DNA from: Oceanotoga teriensis
GTDB lineage: Bacteria; Thermotogota; Thermotogae; Petrotogales; Petrotogaceae
NCBI RefSeq assembly: GCF_003148465.1
Contig: NZ_QGGI01000002.1
Span: 62,001 to 126,000, forward strand
DNA: 64,000 bases
Reading direction: 5' to 3'
The notes under the pieces are model-generated. The model saw only the letters and a program-made list of their open reading frames with translations. It was not told the origin of the DNA and made no database searches. The position numbers were made by a program, and so were the translations under genes. Positions 24,786-35,614 of this stretch are shown here, piece by piece; within the stretch, counting starts at the first letter, position 1, and every line of letters starts with the position of its first letter.

Positions 24786-25869
24786 AGCTTTAATGCTAAT
24801 GAGTGGAGGAGTAGATAGTTCAGTAGCTGCTCATATTTTAAAAAAAGAAGGTTATGAAGTTATAGGTGTACACTTTAAAACTGTTGATGATATTGTTTTT
24901 TCTATGATACCTGAAAAAAAGAAGGTTTGCTGTAGTCCTTCTGATACTATTGATGCTATGAAAGTTGCTAAAGATGTTGGATTAGAAGACTTTAAAATCA
25001 TTAGTATAAAAGATGAATTTGAAGAAAAAATAATAAAATATTTTATAAATGAATATAAAAAAGGGATTACTCCAAATCCTTGTATACTTTGTAATAGATT
25101 TTTTAAGTTTGGTAAAGCTATTGAATTGGCTGATGAATATAATTGTGACGTTGTAGTATCTGGCCATTATGTTTTAAGTGAATATTCAGAAAAGTATGGA
25201 AAATATGTTATAAAAAAAGGTGTAGATAATTATAAAGACCAATCATATTTTTTATCATATGTTAAACAAGAGTATTTACCGAGACTTTATTTTCCACTTG
25301 CAAAATTGAAAAAAGATGAAATAAGAAAAATTGCCGAAGAATTAAATTTAATCGTAGCTCATAAACCTGATTCACAAGAATTATGTTTTATTCCTGATAA
25401 CAATTATAAAAGGTATTTAAAAGATAGAGGAATAGAGGTTGGAGATGGAAAAGTATATGATTTAGATGGAAATCATATAGGTACTCATACTGGATATACA
25501 AATTATACAATAGGTCAAAGGACTGGTATGACATTTTTTAAATCTCCTAATATGAAATTACATGTTTATAAAATAGATTCTCAAAATAATAGTATTATAG
25601 TAGCTCCTACAAAAAAACTTTATTTTAAAGGACTTATAGCTAAAAAATCTAATTTTTTTATAGATTTTGAAAAAATAGAAGCTGTTTGTAGAATCAGAAA
25701 AAAAAGTGAAGAAATGAAATCTATTATAACAAAGATAGACGAAAAATCTTTTAAAGTAGAATTTGAAGAACCTATTTTTGCAGTTACTCCAGGACAATTT
25801 GCTACTTTTTATGATGAAGATGGAATTGTATTGGGAACTGGGATAATAGATTCTTATTTGGAGGATTAA
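24766..25869 (+). CDS. mnmA: tRNA-specific 2-thiouridylase MnmA
   Basis: A 367-aa enzyme that puts sulfur at position 2 of wobble uridine in tRNA-Lys, -Glu and -Gln, using ATP and persulfide from a cysteine desulfurase. It shows the PP-loop MSGGVDSSVAAHIL, NPCILCNRFFKFG with the first catalytic cysteine, SGHYV, DQSYFLSYV, PDSQELCFIPDNNY with the second cysteine, and GQRTGM. The start at 24766 fits AGGAAG; ATG 24775 is possible. It overlaps the Rrf2 gene. No cysteine desulfurase gene is in the window. Confidence 0.93.
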   Translation: MKKMGRRALMLMSGGVDSSVAAHILKKEGYEVIGVHFKTVDDIVFSMIPEKKKVCCSPSDTIDAMKVAKDVGLEDFKIISIKDEFEEKIIKYFINEYKKGITPNPCILCNRFFKFGKAIELADEYNCDVVVSGHYVLSEYSEKYGKYVIKKGVDNYKDQSYFLSYVKQEYLPRLYFPLAKLKKDEIRKIAEELNLIVAHKPDSQELCFIPDNNYKRYLKDRGIEVGDGKVYDLDGNHIGTHTGYTNYTIGQRTGMTFFKSPNMKLHVYKIDSQNNSIIVAPTKKLYFKGLIAKKSNFFIDFEKIEAVCRIRKKSEEMKSIITKIDEKSFKVEFEEPIFAVTPGQFATFYDEDGIVLGTGIIDSYLED

Positions 25870-25873
25870 AAAT

Positions 25874-26362
25874 ATGCAAAAAAGAATAGCTGTTTATCCA
25901 GGAAGTTTTGATCCTATTACTTATGGCCATATAAATCTTGTTAAGAGAGCTGCTGAAAGATTTGAAAAACTTAATGTTGTTATTATGAATAATTCAGAAA
26001 AAAGATGCTTATTTACTCTTGAAGAAAGAGTTGAGATGACTAAAGCCAATTTATCACATATACCGAATGTTGAAATAGATACTTTTTCAGGATTATTGGT
26101 GCAATATTGTAAATTAAAAGATATTTCTACTGTAATAAGAGGTTTGAGAGCCGTTACAGATTTTGAATATGAATTGCAAATGGCAAATGGAAATAGATCA
26201 CTTATGCCACAATTAGAAATATTTTTTCTGATGTCTGATGTAGCTCATTCATTCATTTCATCTTCTATGGTAAAGGAAGTTGCAAGGTACGATGGAGATG
26301 TTAGTACATGGGTTTCACCATTAGTAGAAAAAAAGCTTAAAGAAAAATTTAAAAAAAATTAA
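25874..26362 (+). CDS. coaD: Phosphopantetheine adenylyltransferase
   Basis: A 162-aa nucleotidyltransferase that makes dephospho-CoA from 4'-phosphopantetheine and ATP, the fourth step from pantothenate to CoA. It has the YPGSFDPITYGHINLVKRA (T/HxGH) motif, the VVIRGLRAVTDFEYE substrate motif, and the ISSSMVKEVA signature. GGAGG lies 4 bases after the mnmA stop region, so it is in the same operon. Size is typical. Confidence 0.96.
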   Translation: MQKRIAVYPGSFDPITYGHINLVKRAAERFEKLNVVIMNNSEKRCLFTLEERVEMTKANLSHIPNVEIDTFSGLLVQYCKLKDISTVIRGLRAVTDFEYELQMANGNRSLMPQLEIFFLMSDVAHSFISSSMVKEVARYDGDVSTWVSPLVEKKLKEKFKKN

Positions 26363-26398
26363 AATTTAAAAAGTGTTAATTAAAATTTTTAATACTTA

Positions 26399-26427
26399 TT
26401 GAAATGGAAATAATAATGTGATAGAAT
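26399..26427 (+). promoter_or_regulatory. Promoter of tsf
   Basis: TTGAAA, 17-base spacer, TAGAAT, with TGA just before it (extended -10). Confidence 0.7.
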
Positions 26428-26470
26428 ATATTGGTTGAAATCATTAACACGCGCAAGGAGGGACTTTTAG

Positions 26471-27064
26471 ATGGCTGTAAGTACGGAAATGATAAAAGAA
26501 TTAAGAACAGCTACAGGTGCAGGTATGTTAGATTGTAAAAAAGCACTTGAAGAAACTAATGGTGATTTAGATAAGGCAATTGAACTTTTAAGAAAAAAGG
26601 GTGCTGCAAAAGCAGCTAAAAAAGCTCATAGAGAAACTAAAGAAGGAATTGTTTATTCTTATATTCACCACAATGAAAAAATGGGTGTTTTATTATTTTT
26701 AGGTTGTGAAACAGATTTCGTTGCTAAAACAGATGATTTTCATGAATTAGCACATAAAGTAGCTCTTCAAATTGCTTCTATGAATCCAAAATGGATATCA
26801 AGAGAAGATGTTCCAGAAGAAATAATAAATAAAGAAAAAGAAATATACGCTGAAGAATTAAAGAGTTCTGGAAAACCTGAACATATTATTGAAAAAATAG
26901 CTGAAAATAAAGTTAATAAGTTCTATGAAGAAAATTGTCTTTTAGAACAGAATTATGTTTTTGGTGATGGTGAAAAAATAGGTGAACTTATCACTGCTGC
27001 CATTGCTAAGATTGGTGAAAATATAAAAGTTGAAAAATTCTCAAGATTCTCAGTAGAAGATTAA
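26471..27064 (+). CDS. tsf: Elongation factor Ts (short form)
   Basis: A 197-aa EF-Ts, the nucleotide exchange factor of EF-Tu. The N-terminal UBA-like domain has [18 protein letters not shown]; the core carries [13 protein letters not shown], which inserts into EF-Tu. The length is much shorter than the 280 aa of E. coli and matches the short dimeric-type EF-Ts of Thermus and Thermotoga. AAGGAGGG precedes the ATG. The usual partner rpsB is not next to it; coaD is upstream and pyrH downstream. A strong terminator follows. Confidence 0.97.
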   Translation: MAVSTEMIKELRTATGAGMLDCKKALEETNGDLDKAIELLRKKGAAKAAKKAHRETKEGIVYSYIHHNEKMGVLLFLGCETDFVAKTDDFHELAHKVALQIASMNPKWISREDVPEEIINKEKEIYAEELKSSGKPEHIIEKIAENKVNKFYEENCLLEQNYVFGDGEKIGELITAAIAKIGENIKVEKFSRFSVED

Positions 27065-27071
27065 TTGATAT

Positions 27072-27103
27072 AGGGGGTGGTGTTTTTGTCACCCCCTTTT
27101 TTT
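27072..27103 (+). terminator. Intrinsic terminator after tsf
   Basis: Stem GGGGGTG / CACCCCC with a 10-base loop and a seven-T run. Confidence 0.93.
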
Positions 27104-27128
27104 ATAATTTACTGGAGGTATAGAAAAT

Positions 27129-29157
<2,029 letters not shown>

Positions 29158-29163
29158 ACAATT

Positions 29164-29188
29164 CCCCCTATAAAAAGGGGGTTTTTTT
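29164..29188 (+). terminator. Intrinsic terminator after eno
   Basis: CCCCC / GGGGG stem with loop TATAAAAA, then seven T. It also lies at the end of the convergent ABC ATPase gene. Confidence 0.9.
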
Positions 29189-29960
29189 ATTGAAAAATTA
29201 CTTGAGGTATTTTATATTTAGGATGAATTATGATTTCAGCTTTAAAATTATATATATCTTCTATTATTTTTTTTGTTATAACTTCATTTGGTGTTCCATC
29301 TTTTATTATTTTTCCATCTTTCATTATTAATATTCTATTAGAATAAAGACTTGCAAGATTTATATCATGAAATACAGATAATATAGTTAAATTTTCTTTT
29401 TGACTTAAATTTTTTATTATATTTAAAAGATACTGTGTATGACCAGGATCGAGATGAGAAGAAAATTCATCTAAAAGGAGTATTTTAGATTTTTGAGCAA
29501 AAGCTCTTGCTACCATGACTCTTTGTTTTTCGCCACCAGATAAATTAGAAAAACTTTTTTCTTTAAATTTATAAGTATCTGTTTTTTTCATGGAATTGGA
29601 TATTATGTTTTCATCTTCTTTATTTTCTGTAAAAAAATCAAATTTTTTTGAATAAGGTAATCTGGAAGTTTCCACAATACTTTTGACAGAATAATCAAAA
29701 ATAGTGTTAAATTCTTGAGGAACAACGGCTATCAATTTTGAAAGTTCTTTCAAATTTAAGGATTTTAAATTTTTAGAGTCTATAAATATATTTCCATATT
29801 TTAAAGGAAGAATTTTAGATATTAATTTTATTAAAGTTGATTTTCCAGCCCCATTAGGTCCAATTATTGATACAATTTCTCCATTTTTTATATGAAGATT
29901 TTTAATATCTAAATTGAATCCATTTCCATAATTAAATTTTATATTATTTATTTGAATCAT
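29187..29960 (-). CDS. btuD: ABC transporter ATPase, cobalamin/iron-chelate type
   Basis: A 257-aa ATPase of the FecE/BtuD family. Walker A is GPNGAGKSTLIK (about residue 35), the Q-loop AVVPQEF, the signature LSGGEKQRVMVARA, Walker B ILLLDEFSSHLD, and the switch His SVFHD. It is the third gene of a binding protein-permease-ATPase operon, with a 4-base overlap to the permease. The B12 riboswitch at the operon head argues for cobalamin or another corrinoid, rather than iron, as cargo. Confidence 0.88.
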   Translation of the reverse strand: MIQINNIKFNYGNGFNLDIKNLHIKNGEIVSIIGPNGAGKSTLIKLISKILPLKYGNIFIDSKNLKSLNLKELSKLIAVVPQEFNTIFDYSVKSIVETSRLPYSKKFDFFTENKEDENIISNSMKKTDTYKFKEKSFSNLSGGEKQRVMVARAFAQKSKILLLDEFSSHLDPGHTQYLLNIIKNLSQKENLTILSVFHDINLASLYSNRILIMKDGKIIKDGTPNEVITKKIIEDIYNFKAEIIIHPKYKIPQVIFQ

Positions 29961-30979
29961 AATTTTTTCCCTCTTTTTTTCATAACATATATAAATAAAG
30001 GCGCTCCGATTATAGAAGTTATTATTCCTATTGGAAGTTCGGAAGGAGCAAAAATTGTTCTGGATATAAAATCACTTATAGTTAAAAAAATTCCACCCGA
30101 TAATATAGATATTAAACTAGAAATTAATGAATATGGTCCTTTAATTTTTCTTACAAGATGTGGTATTATTAATCCAACAAACCCTATTATTCCAGATTTT
30201 GAAACAGCTATAGATACAGCAAATATATTTGTTAAAATTAGTATCATTTTTATTTTTTCTGGATTTACACCAGAATATATTGCCATATCATCACCCATAG
30301 ATAAAACATTTAATTCTTTATTATAAATTATTATTACGATAGTTTGTATTAATAATACTACAGTCAATATAAATATATCTTCCCATGTAATAGAAGCTGT
30401 ACTTCCCATGAGCCATATATTTACATGTATTAAATTTCTCCAAAACATTACTGTTATTAATGTTGTAAATGCATTGAACAAAAAACTAACTATTACACCA
30501 CTTAATATTAAAGATAATACTGGAAATTTTTTTCCTTCTTTTGCCAACATAAATACTATGATTGCAGATATTATAGAAAATATGAAAGAAAAAGTTTCTA
30601 ATCCGAAAAATAAATGTAATCCTAATATACCAGATAAAGCCGTATAAATTACAGCTCCAAAAGAGGCTCCAGAAGATATTCCAAGTATATAAGGGTCTGC
30701 AAGAGGATTTTGAATTATTAACTGTAATATATTTCCAGATAAAGCTAAAATACCTCCAATTATAAAACTACCTAAAATTCTTGGTAATCTCAAATCCATA
30801 ATGAGTAATTTATATGTAGAATTTTCTTGATTAAGAAATAGTGTTTTTATTACTTCTTTTAATGGAATATTTACACTTCCCAAAGAAGTAAAAATTATTA
30901 TAGATATAAAACTTATTATCAAAAGAATAAACAGGAGAGGTATAATCCTCTTCCTGTTTTTAATTTTTTTTATAGTCAT
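29957..30979 (-). CDS. btuC: FecCD/BtuC-family ABC permease
   Basis: A 340-aa integral membrane subunit with about ten hydrophobic segments. Family marks are LRLPRILGSFIIGGILALSGNILQ near residue 60, NPLADPYILGISSGASFGA near 90, and GIIGFVGLIIPHLVR near 265, the loop that contacts the ATPase. It belongs to the type II importers for cobalamin, heme and siderophores. Four-base overlaps join it to genes on both sides. Confidence 0.9.
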   Translation of the reverse strand: MTIKKIKNRKRIIPLLFILLIISFISIIIFTSLGSVNIPLKEVIKTLFLNQENSTYKLLIMDLRLPRILGSFIIGGILALSGNILQLIIQNPLADPYILGISSGASFGAVIYTALSGILGLHLFFGLETFSFIFSIISAIIVFMLAKEGKKFPVLSLILSGVIVSFLFNAFTTLITVMFWRNLIHVNIWLMGSTASITWEDIFILTVVLLIQTIVIIIYNKELNVLSMGDDMAIYSGVNPEKIKMILILTNIFAVSIAVSKSGIIGFVGLIIPHLVRKIKGPYSLISSLISILSGGIFLTISDFISRTIFAPSELPIGIITSIIGAPLFIYVMKKRGKKL

Positions 30980-31857
30980 TTTGACTCCTTTATTATTTCA
31001 TATATTGACTCTAATGCTTCTATTAATGAAGGTGATGCTTGTGAAGCTTTATCATTATTAATTGAAAATATTTTGTTGTTTTTAACAGCATTTACATTTT
31101 TAAATTGAGAAGCTGATTTTAAAGTTTCAATTCCAGAATTATCTCCCATAAAATAAGAAGGAACAATAATTATATCTGGATTTTTAGAAACTATAAATTC
31201 AGGGCCAACAGAAAGCCAACCATTATTTCCAGTATATGGTGAAGCAACATTTAAACTACCAGCGATTGATAGTAATTCATTCATAAAAGAACCTGTTCCA
31301 CTTGTCCAAATTGATGAAATATTTTGACTTGAAATCATTGCATACATAACAGTTGGTTTTTCTGACCAAGTAGATGTTTCTTTAGAAATATTAAGCATTC
31401 TTTCTCTTAAATTTTTTGATAATTTTATTGCTTGTTCTTTTTTATCAATTATAGTTCCTATTAAAACTGTGTCTCTTATTATATCATTTATGGATAATGG
31501 GTTTATAACTATAGTTTTTATATTATATTTTTCTAATCTTTCAAGTTCTTTTTCTTGGAATCCACCAGATATAAATACAATATCAGGATTTAAGCTTATT
31601 ATTTTTTCAAGATTCAAAGGTGTCATATTTCCTATTTTTTCAGCTTCAATGTTATTATCCCAATCAGTAACGCCTACAACAAGATCTTCTGCATTTAAAT
31701 GTTTCAAATAATCAGATACAGCTGGTGCAGCAGAAATTATTCTCTTAATATCTTGGTCTATTTTTACAGGTCTTCCAAGATCATCTATTATTGTAAATGA
31801 TGATAAAGCTATAATTCCTACTAATAACAATAGAACAATACTCAATGCTTTTTTCAT
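30976..31857 (-). CDS. btuF: Periplasmic cobalamin-type substrate-binding protein
   Basis: A 293-aa class III binding protein. A signal peptide (MKKALSIVLLLLVGIIALSS) without a lipobox cysteine leads, then DDLGRPVKI, RIISAAPAVSDYLKHL and NPDIVFISGG in the first lobe, a backbone helix, and NPDIIIVPSYF in the second lobe. This is the BtuF/FecB fold with a rigid linker. Placement behind the B12 riboswitch and before btuC/btuD indicates corrinoid capture. The Shine-Dalgarno GGGAGGT lies 7 bases before ATG and sits next to riboswitch hairpins. Confidence 0.85.
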   Translation of the reverse strand: MKKALSIVLLLLVGIIALSSFTIIDDLGRPVKIDQDIKRIISAAPAVSDYLKHLNAEDLVVGVTDWDNNIEAEKIGNMTPLNLEKIISLNPDIVFISGGFQEKELERLEKYNIKTIVINPLSINDIIRDTVLIGTIIDKKEQAIKLSKNLRERMLNISKETSTWSEKPTVMYAMISSQNISSIWTSGTGSFMNELLSIAGSLNVASPYTGNNGWLSVGPEFIVSKNPDIIIVPSYFMGDNSGIETLKSASQFKNVNAVKNNKIFSINNDKASQASPSLIEALESIYEIIKESK

Positions 31858-31864
31858 TTTTGCT

Positions 31865-31926
31865 ACCTCCCGTAATAATTACGCCAAGGTAAAAACTAAC
31901 TCCAAACACTTTGGCGCGAAGTGCTT
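31865..31926 (-). promoter_or_regulatory. Expression platform of the cobalamin riboswitch
   Basis: On the minus strand a hairpin AAGCACTT / AAGTGTTT has loop CGCGCCA. The CGCCAA in that loop can instead pair with TTGGCG nearer the gene. A small CGTAA/TTACG hairpin touches the GGGAGGT ribosome site. No T-tract is seen, so translational control is likelier than termination. Confidence 0.65.
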
Positions 31927-31941
31927 GAATTTTTAAAAATT

Positions 31942-32078
31942 ATAAATAAAGTATCCCGACTTATGAGTTATATCCTCCAAATTACCCTTCCCGATTTTTT
32001 AATCAGTGGTATGTAATTTTTTGTCCTCAATCACGGTGGCGCGACCGTATTAGATTTTCACTAATTTCCTTTATTTAT
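31942..32078 (-). promoter_or_regulatory. Cobalamin riboswitch aptamer
   Basis: On the minus strand a 10-bp closing stem (ATAAATAAAG with CTTTATTTAT) encloses the conserved elements: GTGAAAATCTAAT, the P5 hairpin ACGGT-CGCGCC-ACCGT, a GAGGAC/CACTG segment, GGGAAGGGTAATTTGGAGGA, and the AAGTCGGGATAC motif just before P1 closes. This is the B12-box architecture of adenosyl/methylcobalamin riboswitches. It heads the btuFCD operon and would repress uptake when B12 is plentiful. Its 5' end is only 16 bases after the bamA stop codon. Confidence 0.9.
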
Positions 32079-32094
32079 TATTTATATATTTTTT

Positions 32095-34347
32095 TTAAAA
32101 TACTTGACCAAATCCAAATTCAAATTTTCCTTTTAAATTTTTGTCCCAACCATATTCAAATCTGATTTGACCCAGTAAAGGAATGTTGAATTTTAAACCA
32201 GTTCCAAAAGACCAAATATTATCATTCAATATATTATTTAAATTATTTGAAGTATTTCCATTATCATAAAAAGCATATATATCAATTGGTACTGGATTTT
32301 TTAATAGTTCATAAGCTAATTCAGTATTGAATAAATACATATTATTACCTTGTTTAGAAGATAAACTATATCTTCTTACACTATTCATTCCGCCAACTGA
32401 ATAATTGAATAAGGAATAAGGATCATTAGAGAATCCGATTTTTAATCTTGTTCCAAAAGTAAATTTATAGAAACTTGTAAAATATTTACCTTCTAAAGTA
32501 TTACCAGTATAATATTGATCTGTGTTATTTAGATTTAATCCTCCAAAAACTCTTGTTGAAAAATATTCTCCCGAATAAGGTCTATATGGATTATCTAATC
32601 TGTTTAATTTGTAACCAATACCAGTAGAAAGTCTTTTTATATCATTTGATTTTAATTTTTGATAATAGTCATAGGATAAATCTGTTGTTATATATGAAAA
32701 ATCTGAAAATTTGAATGAAGGTGAAATAGAAAATGATAAATTATTTGTTATAGAAGCACCTAAAGTTTCTACATATTCACCATTTGGTACTGTTAGATAT
32801 GATGTGCTTAATCCAAGATCTATATCCGTTTTAAAGATTTTTGATACATTATAATTTAATCCGAATTTATATTTATTATTCAAAGGATTTAATTCAGTAT
32901 TTAGTCCAAAAGTTTGACCATAACCAAAAGGATTTGGAATATAAAAACTTAAAGTTCCTGCAAATCCATAATACCAATCTTTTACATCTGGCATAGACCA
33001 AGTTAATCCACCAGCTATCTTAACAGCATTTGTTCTTTCATGTGGATGAATCTCAAAGTCAACAGAGTCTTCTGACATTGAAATAGGATTTATATCAACA
33101 CTTTGGAAAAAACCTGTTCCAGTGAATGCTCTATAGGTATCTTGTAATTTATTTAGATTTACAACTTCATCTTTTTTTAATTTTATTAAATCATCTATTA
33201 TATAATCTTGGGTTTTTGCCGTAGCATCTTTTGTTATTTTTATATTACCTACTTTTTTCTCATTAAAATTATATATTAAATCATTATTTTTGTCTATATT
33301 TACTTTTGTATCAACAAATAAGAATCCTTCTTGTGTATATAATTTATTTATTACATCTAAAGATTTTAAAATATCTAAATTAGAAACAGTTGAGTTTTCT
33401 GTTATTATTTCTGATACCTTTTCATTTAATCTAAAACTTTCGATAGAATCATTACCATTATACTTTATTTTATTTATTTTGGTATTATCATCTATAACTC
33501 TTCTTAATTTTCCATCTAGTACAAGATTTAATTCTCCACCCAAGGATTCTTCTATATCTACGGGTTCCCATTTTATAGAAGTTTCTTCACTAAAATAAGG
33601 TAATGAAGCTATAGAAGACATCAAACCCTGTAATTTTTTTATATCTGGATATGATTCTTTTAATTTTGGCCTAAACAGGAAAAATTTATTTTCATAGTCT
33701 TTTCTAAATTTAAAATTTAGATCTTTCTTTACTTTTTCTTTATCTAATTGGGCATATTCGCCTTCTAATTTCAAATCCCAGAGTTTATATTCATTTATTA
33801 TGAATAATAAAGTATTTTCATCATATTTATTATTATTAATTTCTGTTGCTTCAAGTGTTACTTTATCACCTAATAATTTAATATTAGAACTTATTTCTAT
33901 AGTACTATAATCATTATTCGTATAATATAAATTTATGGAATTGAGTGCTTTTTGAAAGTCATATACATTTAAAGGAATATCTGTTTTTAAATTTAAATAA
34001 TCTTTTAAATCTTTTTTATCGACAAATCCATCACCATATACTTCTATTTCAACATTTTTGACTATTGGATTTGGATTTATTATTAATTTCAAATTTCCAT
34101 TTTCTTCGTCTAATTCATAAGAAAGCGAATTGAAAAAGCCGAGATTATTTACTTGTTTCATTGCTAATTTTATGTCTATATCTCCAACATAATTTCCGAT
34201 TTTTATATCATAATTATTCATAATATTATTTATATCTGTAGCAGCATAAGATATATCTGTACTATACTCTATTGAGTTAAGCTTTGTTATTGAGAATGAA
34301 AGAGTCAATAAAGATAATATAAAGATCATTAGAATTGATTTTTTCAT
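32095..34347 (-). CDS. bamA: Outer membrane assembly protein BamA/Omp85
   Basis: A 750-aa Omp85 protein that folds beta-barrel proteins into the outer membrane (toga). A signal peptide (MKKSILMIFILSLLTLSFS) is followed by about 400 residues of alternating helix-strand POTRA-like modules (for example IVKNVEIEVYGDGFVDKKDLKDYL, and GNIKITKDATAKTQDYIIDDLI). A C-terminal 16-strand barrel includes GGMNSVRRY, corresponding to the VRGY/F motif of the lid loop, and ends in the aromatic terminus GFGQVF. The start overlaps the preceding ATPase gene by one base. Confidence 0.93.
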   Translation of the reverse strand: MKKSILMIFILSLLTLSFSITKLNSIEYSTDISYAATDINNIMNNYDIKIGNYVGDIDIKLAMKQVNNLGFFNSLSYELDEENGNLKLIINPNPIVKNVEIEVYGDGFVDKKDLKDYLNLKTDIPLNVYDFQKALNSINLYYTNNDYSTIEISSNIKLLGDKVTLEATEINNNKYDENTLLFIINEYKLWDLKLEGEYAQLDKEKVKKDLNFKFRKDYENKFFLFRPKLKESYPDIKKLQGLMSSIASLPYFSEETSIKWEPVDIEESLGGELNLVLDGKLRRVIDDNTKINKIKYNGNDSIESFRLNEKVSEIITENSTVSNLDILKSLDVINKLYTQEGFLFVDTKVNIDKNNDLIYNFNEKKVGNIKITKDATAKTQDYIIDDLIKLKKDEVVNLNKLQDTYRAFTGTGFFQSVDINPISMSEDSVDFEIHPHERTNAVKIAGGLTWSMPDVKDWYYGFAGTLSFYIPNPFGYGQTFGLNTELNPLNNKYKFGLNYNVSKIFKTDIDLGLSTSYLTVPNGEYVETLGASITNNLSFSISPSFKFSDFSYITTDLSYDYYQKLKSNDIKRLSTGIGYKLNRLDNPYRPYSGEYFSTRVFGGLNLNNTDQYYTGNTLEGKYFTSFYKFTFGTRLKIGFSNDPYSLFNYSVGGMNSVRRYSLSSKQGNNMYLFNTELAYELLKNPVPIDIYAFYDNGNTSNNLNNILNDNIWSFGTGLKFNIPLLGQIRFEYGWDKNLKGKFEFGFGQVF

Positions 34348-34901
34348 TAAAATCCTCCTTTTAATTCTTTTTCTAAATTATAAATATTTTGTTTTATCTG
34401 TAACATAAATTTAGGAGTATCATATATATTTTCAAATGAGTTTTTTAATTGTTTTGTATCTATTTCATATCCATCATCTAAAAAAGTTCTTTTTATGTAC
34501 CAATTTATTTTAGAGTCGAGATATATAACAAAATAAAGAGCATTTGAAAGATCTCCTAATGGTTGGCAATCAATATTAGTTTTTACAAAAGTTGCATTTA
34601 CAGTTGTACCATTGTTTGGTTTTGTTTTGATATTAAAACTACCACCCGTTAATTCACAAGAGAACTTTAAAAAAGGCAATCCCATGCCAATTTTTTTCTT
34701 CCTCTCTTTTTTTGTAGTATAAAAAGGAGTAAGTGCATTGTTCAATTCTTCTGAATTCATCCCTATTCCATAATCTTTAACTTCGAAAGAAAAAAAATCT
34801 TTGCTTTCGATAATAATTAATTTACATTCTATTGAATTAGACCTTACAGCGTTTTCGCATATATCTATTATATGATCAGAGATTGTTTCTAATGTGGCCA
34901 T
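34347..34901 (-). CDS. GHKL ATPase-domain protein (histidine-kinase/anti-sigma-like)
   Basis: A 184-aa stand-alone HATPase. The N box is IIDICENAVRSNS (about residue 12), the G1 box VKDYGIGM, the linker LTPFYTTKKERKK, and the G2 box IGMGLPFLKFSCELTGG. There is no histidine phospho-acceptor or sensor domain. The C-terminal 70 residues are not recognised. Similar small ATPases occur with PHP and DRTGG genes beside [FeFe]-hydrogenase genes in Clostridia and Thermotogota (known association, from memory). It overlaps the PHP gene by 13 bases and bamA by one. Confidence 0.8.
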   Translation of the reverse strand: MATLETISDHIIDICENAVRSNSIECKLIIIESKDFFSFEVKDYGIGMNSEELNNALTPFYTTKKERKKKIGMGLPFLKFSCELTGGSFNIKTKPNNGTTVNATFVKTNIDCQPLGDLSNALYFVIYLDSKINWYIKRTFLDDGYEIDTKQLKNSFENIYDTPKFMLQIKQNIYNLEKELKGGF

Positions 34902-35614
34902 ACTGGTTTCACCTTACCATTATAGAGTGATTTTTTAAGTTCGTCAAAAGTTCTTGATTCACATTCTAAAATACAAGATGGATTTTTTAACTGATCTGGA
35001 AAATGAGAATCATTACCATAAATAAATCTTTTGTAGCCAAGTTTTTGTGCTTTTATTAATTCGTCTTCATTTTTTACTTCTACTGCATCGAAATCTAATT
35101 CTAAAGGAAGACCAAGTTGATATATAAGTCCAAAAGCTCTAAATATATGTGCCGGATATATTATTGATTTAAATTTTTTAGATAAATTATAAACTTCTTC
35201 AACAGTTAAGTTTGAAGAGCTTCCAAGATATGGAGAGCTTTTGATATCTATAAATTCTGATTTTTCATCGACTAGTATTTGATATCCTAATTTTTCTGGG
35301 TCATAATTTTTTATTATTAGAGTATTTTCAATTATTTTTGAGAATTTTATACACTCTTTTATATATTTAAAATAGATTATGATATGGACTTCTTCAGATG
35401 TTTGAACTTCTATTCCGGGAATTAATTTTATTCCAATTTTATTTAATTGAAAATTAAAAGAATACATATTTTCAGCAGAATTATGATCAGTTATTGAGAT
35501 CCAATCTATTGAACTTGAACTTAAAATATCATTATATATTTCAGGAGTCATAGTTATATCAGCACAGGGTGAAAGAACTGTATGATTATGAAAGCAGCAA
35601 TTATATTTATTCAT
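34889..35614 (-). CDS. PHP-domain metal-dependent phosphoesterase
   Basis: A 241-aa PHP protein. Motif I is FHNHTVLSPCAD (residues 8-19), motif II ITDHNSAENM, then GIEVQTSEEVHI with a metal-ligand Glu/His, YPAHIFRAF, and a closing YGNDSHFPDQL. These supply the His/Asp/Glu set of the trinuclear PHP site, so it is probably active on a phosphate ester or nucleotide (relatives include nanoRNase and PolX nuclease sites). It is coupled to the DRTGG gene upstream by an 8-base overlap. Confidence 0.86.
   Translation of the reverse strand: MNKYNCCFHNHTVLSPCADITMTPEIYNDILSSSSIDWISITDHNSAENMYSFNFQLNKIGIKLIPGIEVQTSEEVHIIIYFKYIKECIKFSKIIENTLIIKNYDPEKLGYQILVDEKSEFIDIKSSPYLGSSSNLTVEEVYNLSKKFKSIIYPAHIFRAFGLIYQLGLPLELDFDAVEVKNEDELIKAQKLGYKRFIYGNDSHFPDQLKNPSCILECESRTFDELKKSLYNGKVKPVWPH

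Noticed and set aside
29187-31857. Iron-siderophore or heme importer instead of cobalamin transporter
   Set aside because: Protein families do not separate these substrates, but a cobalamin riboswitch at the operon head makes corrinoid the better call.
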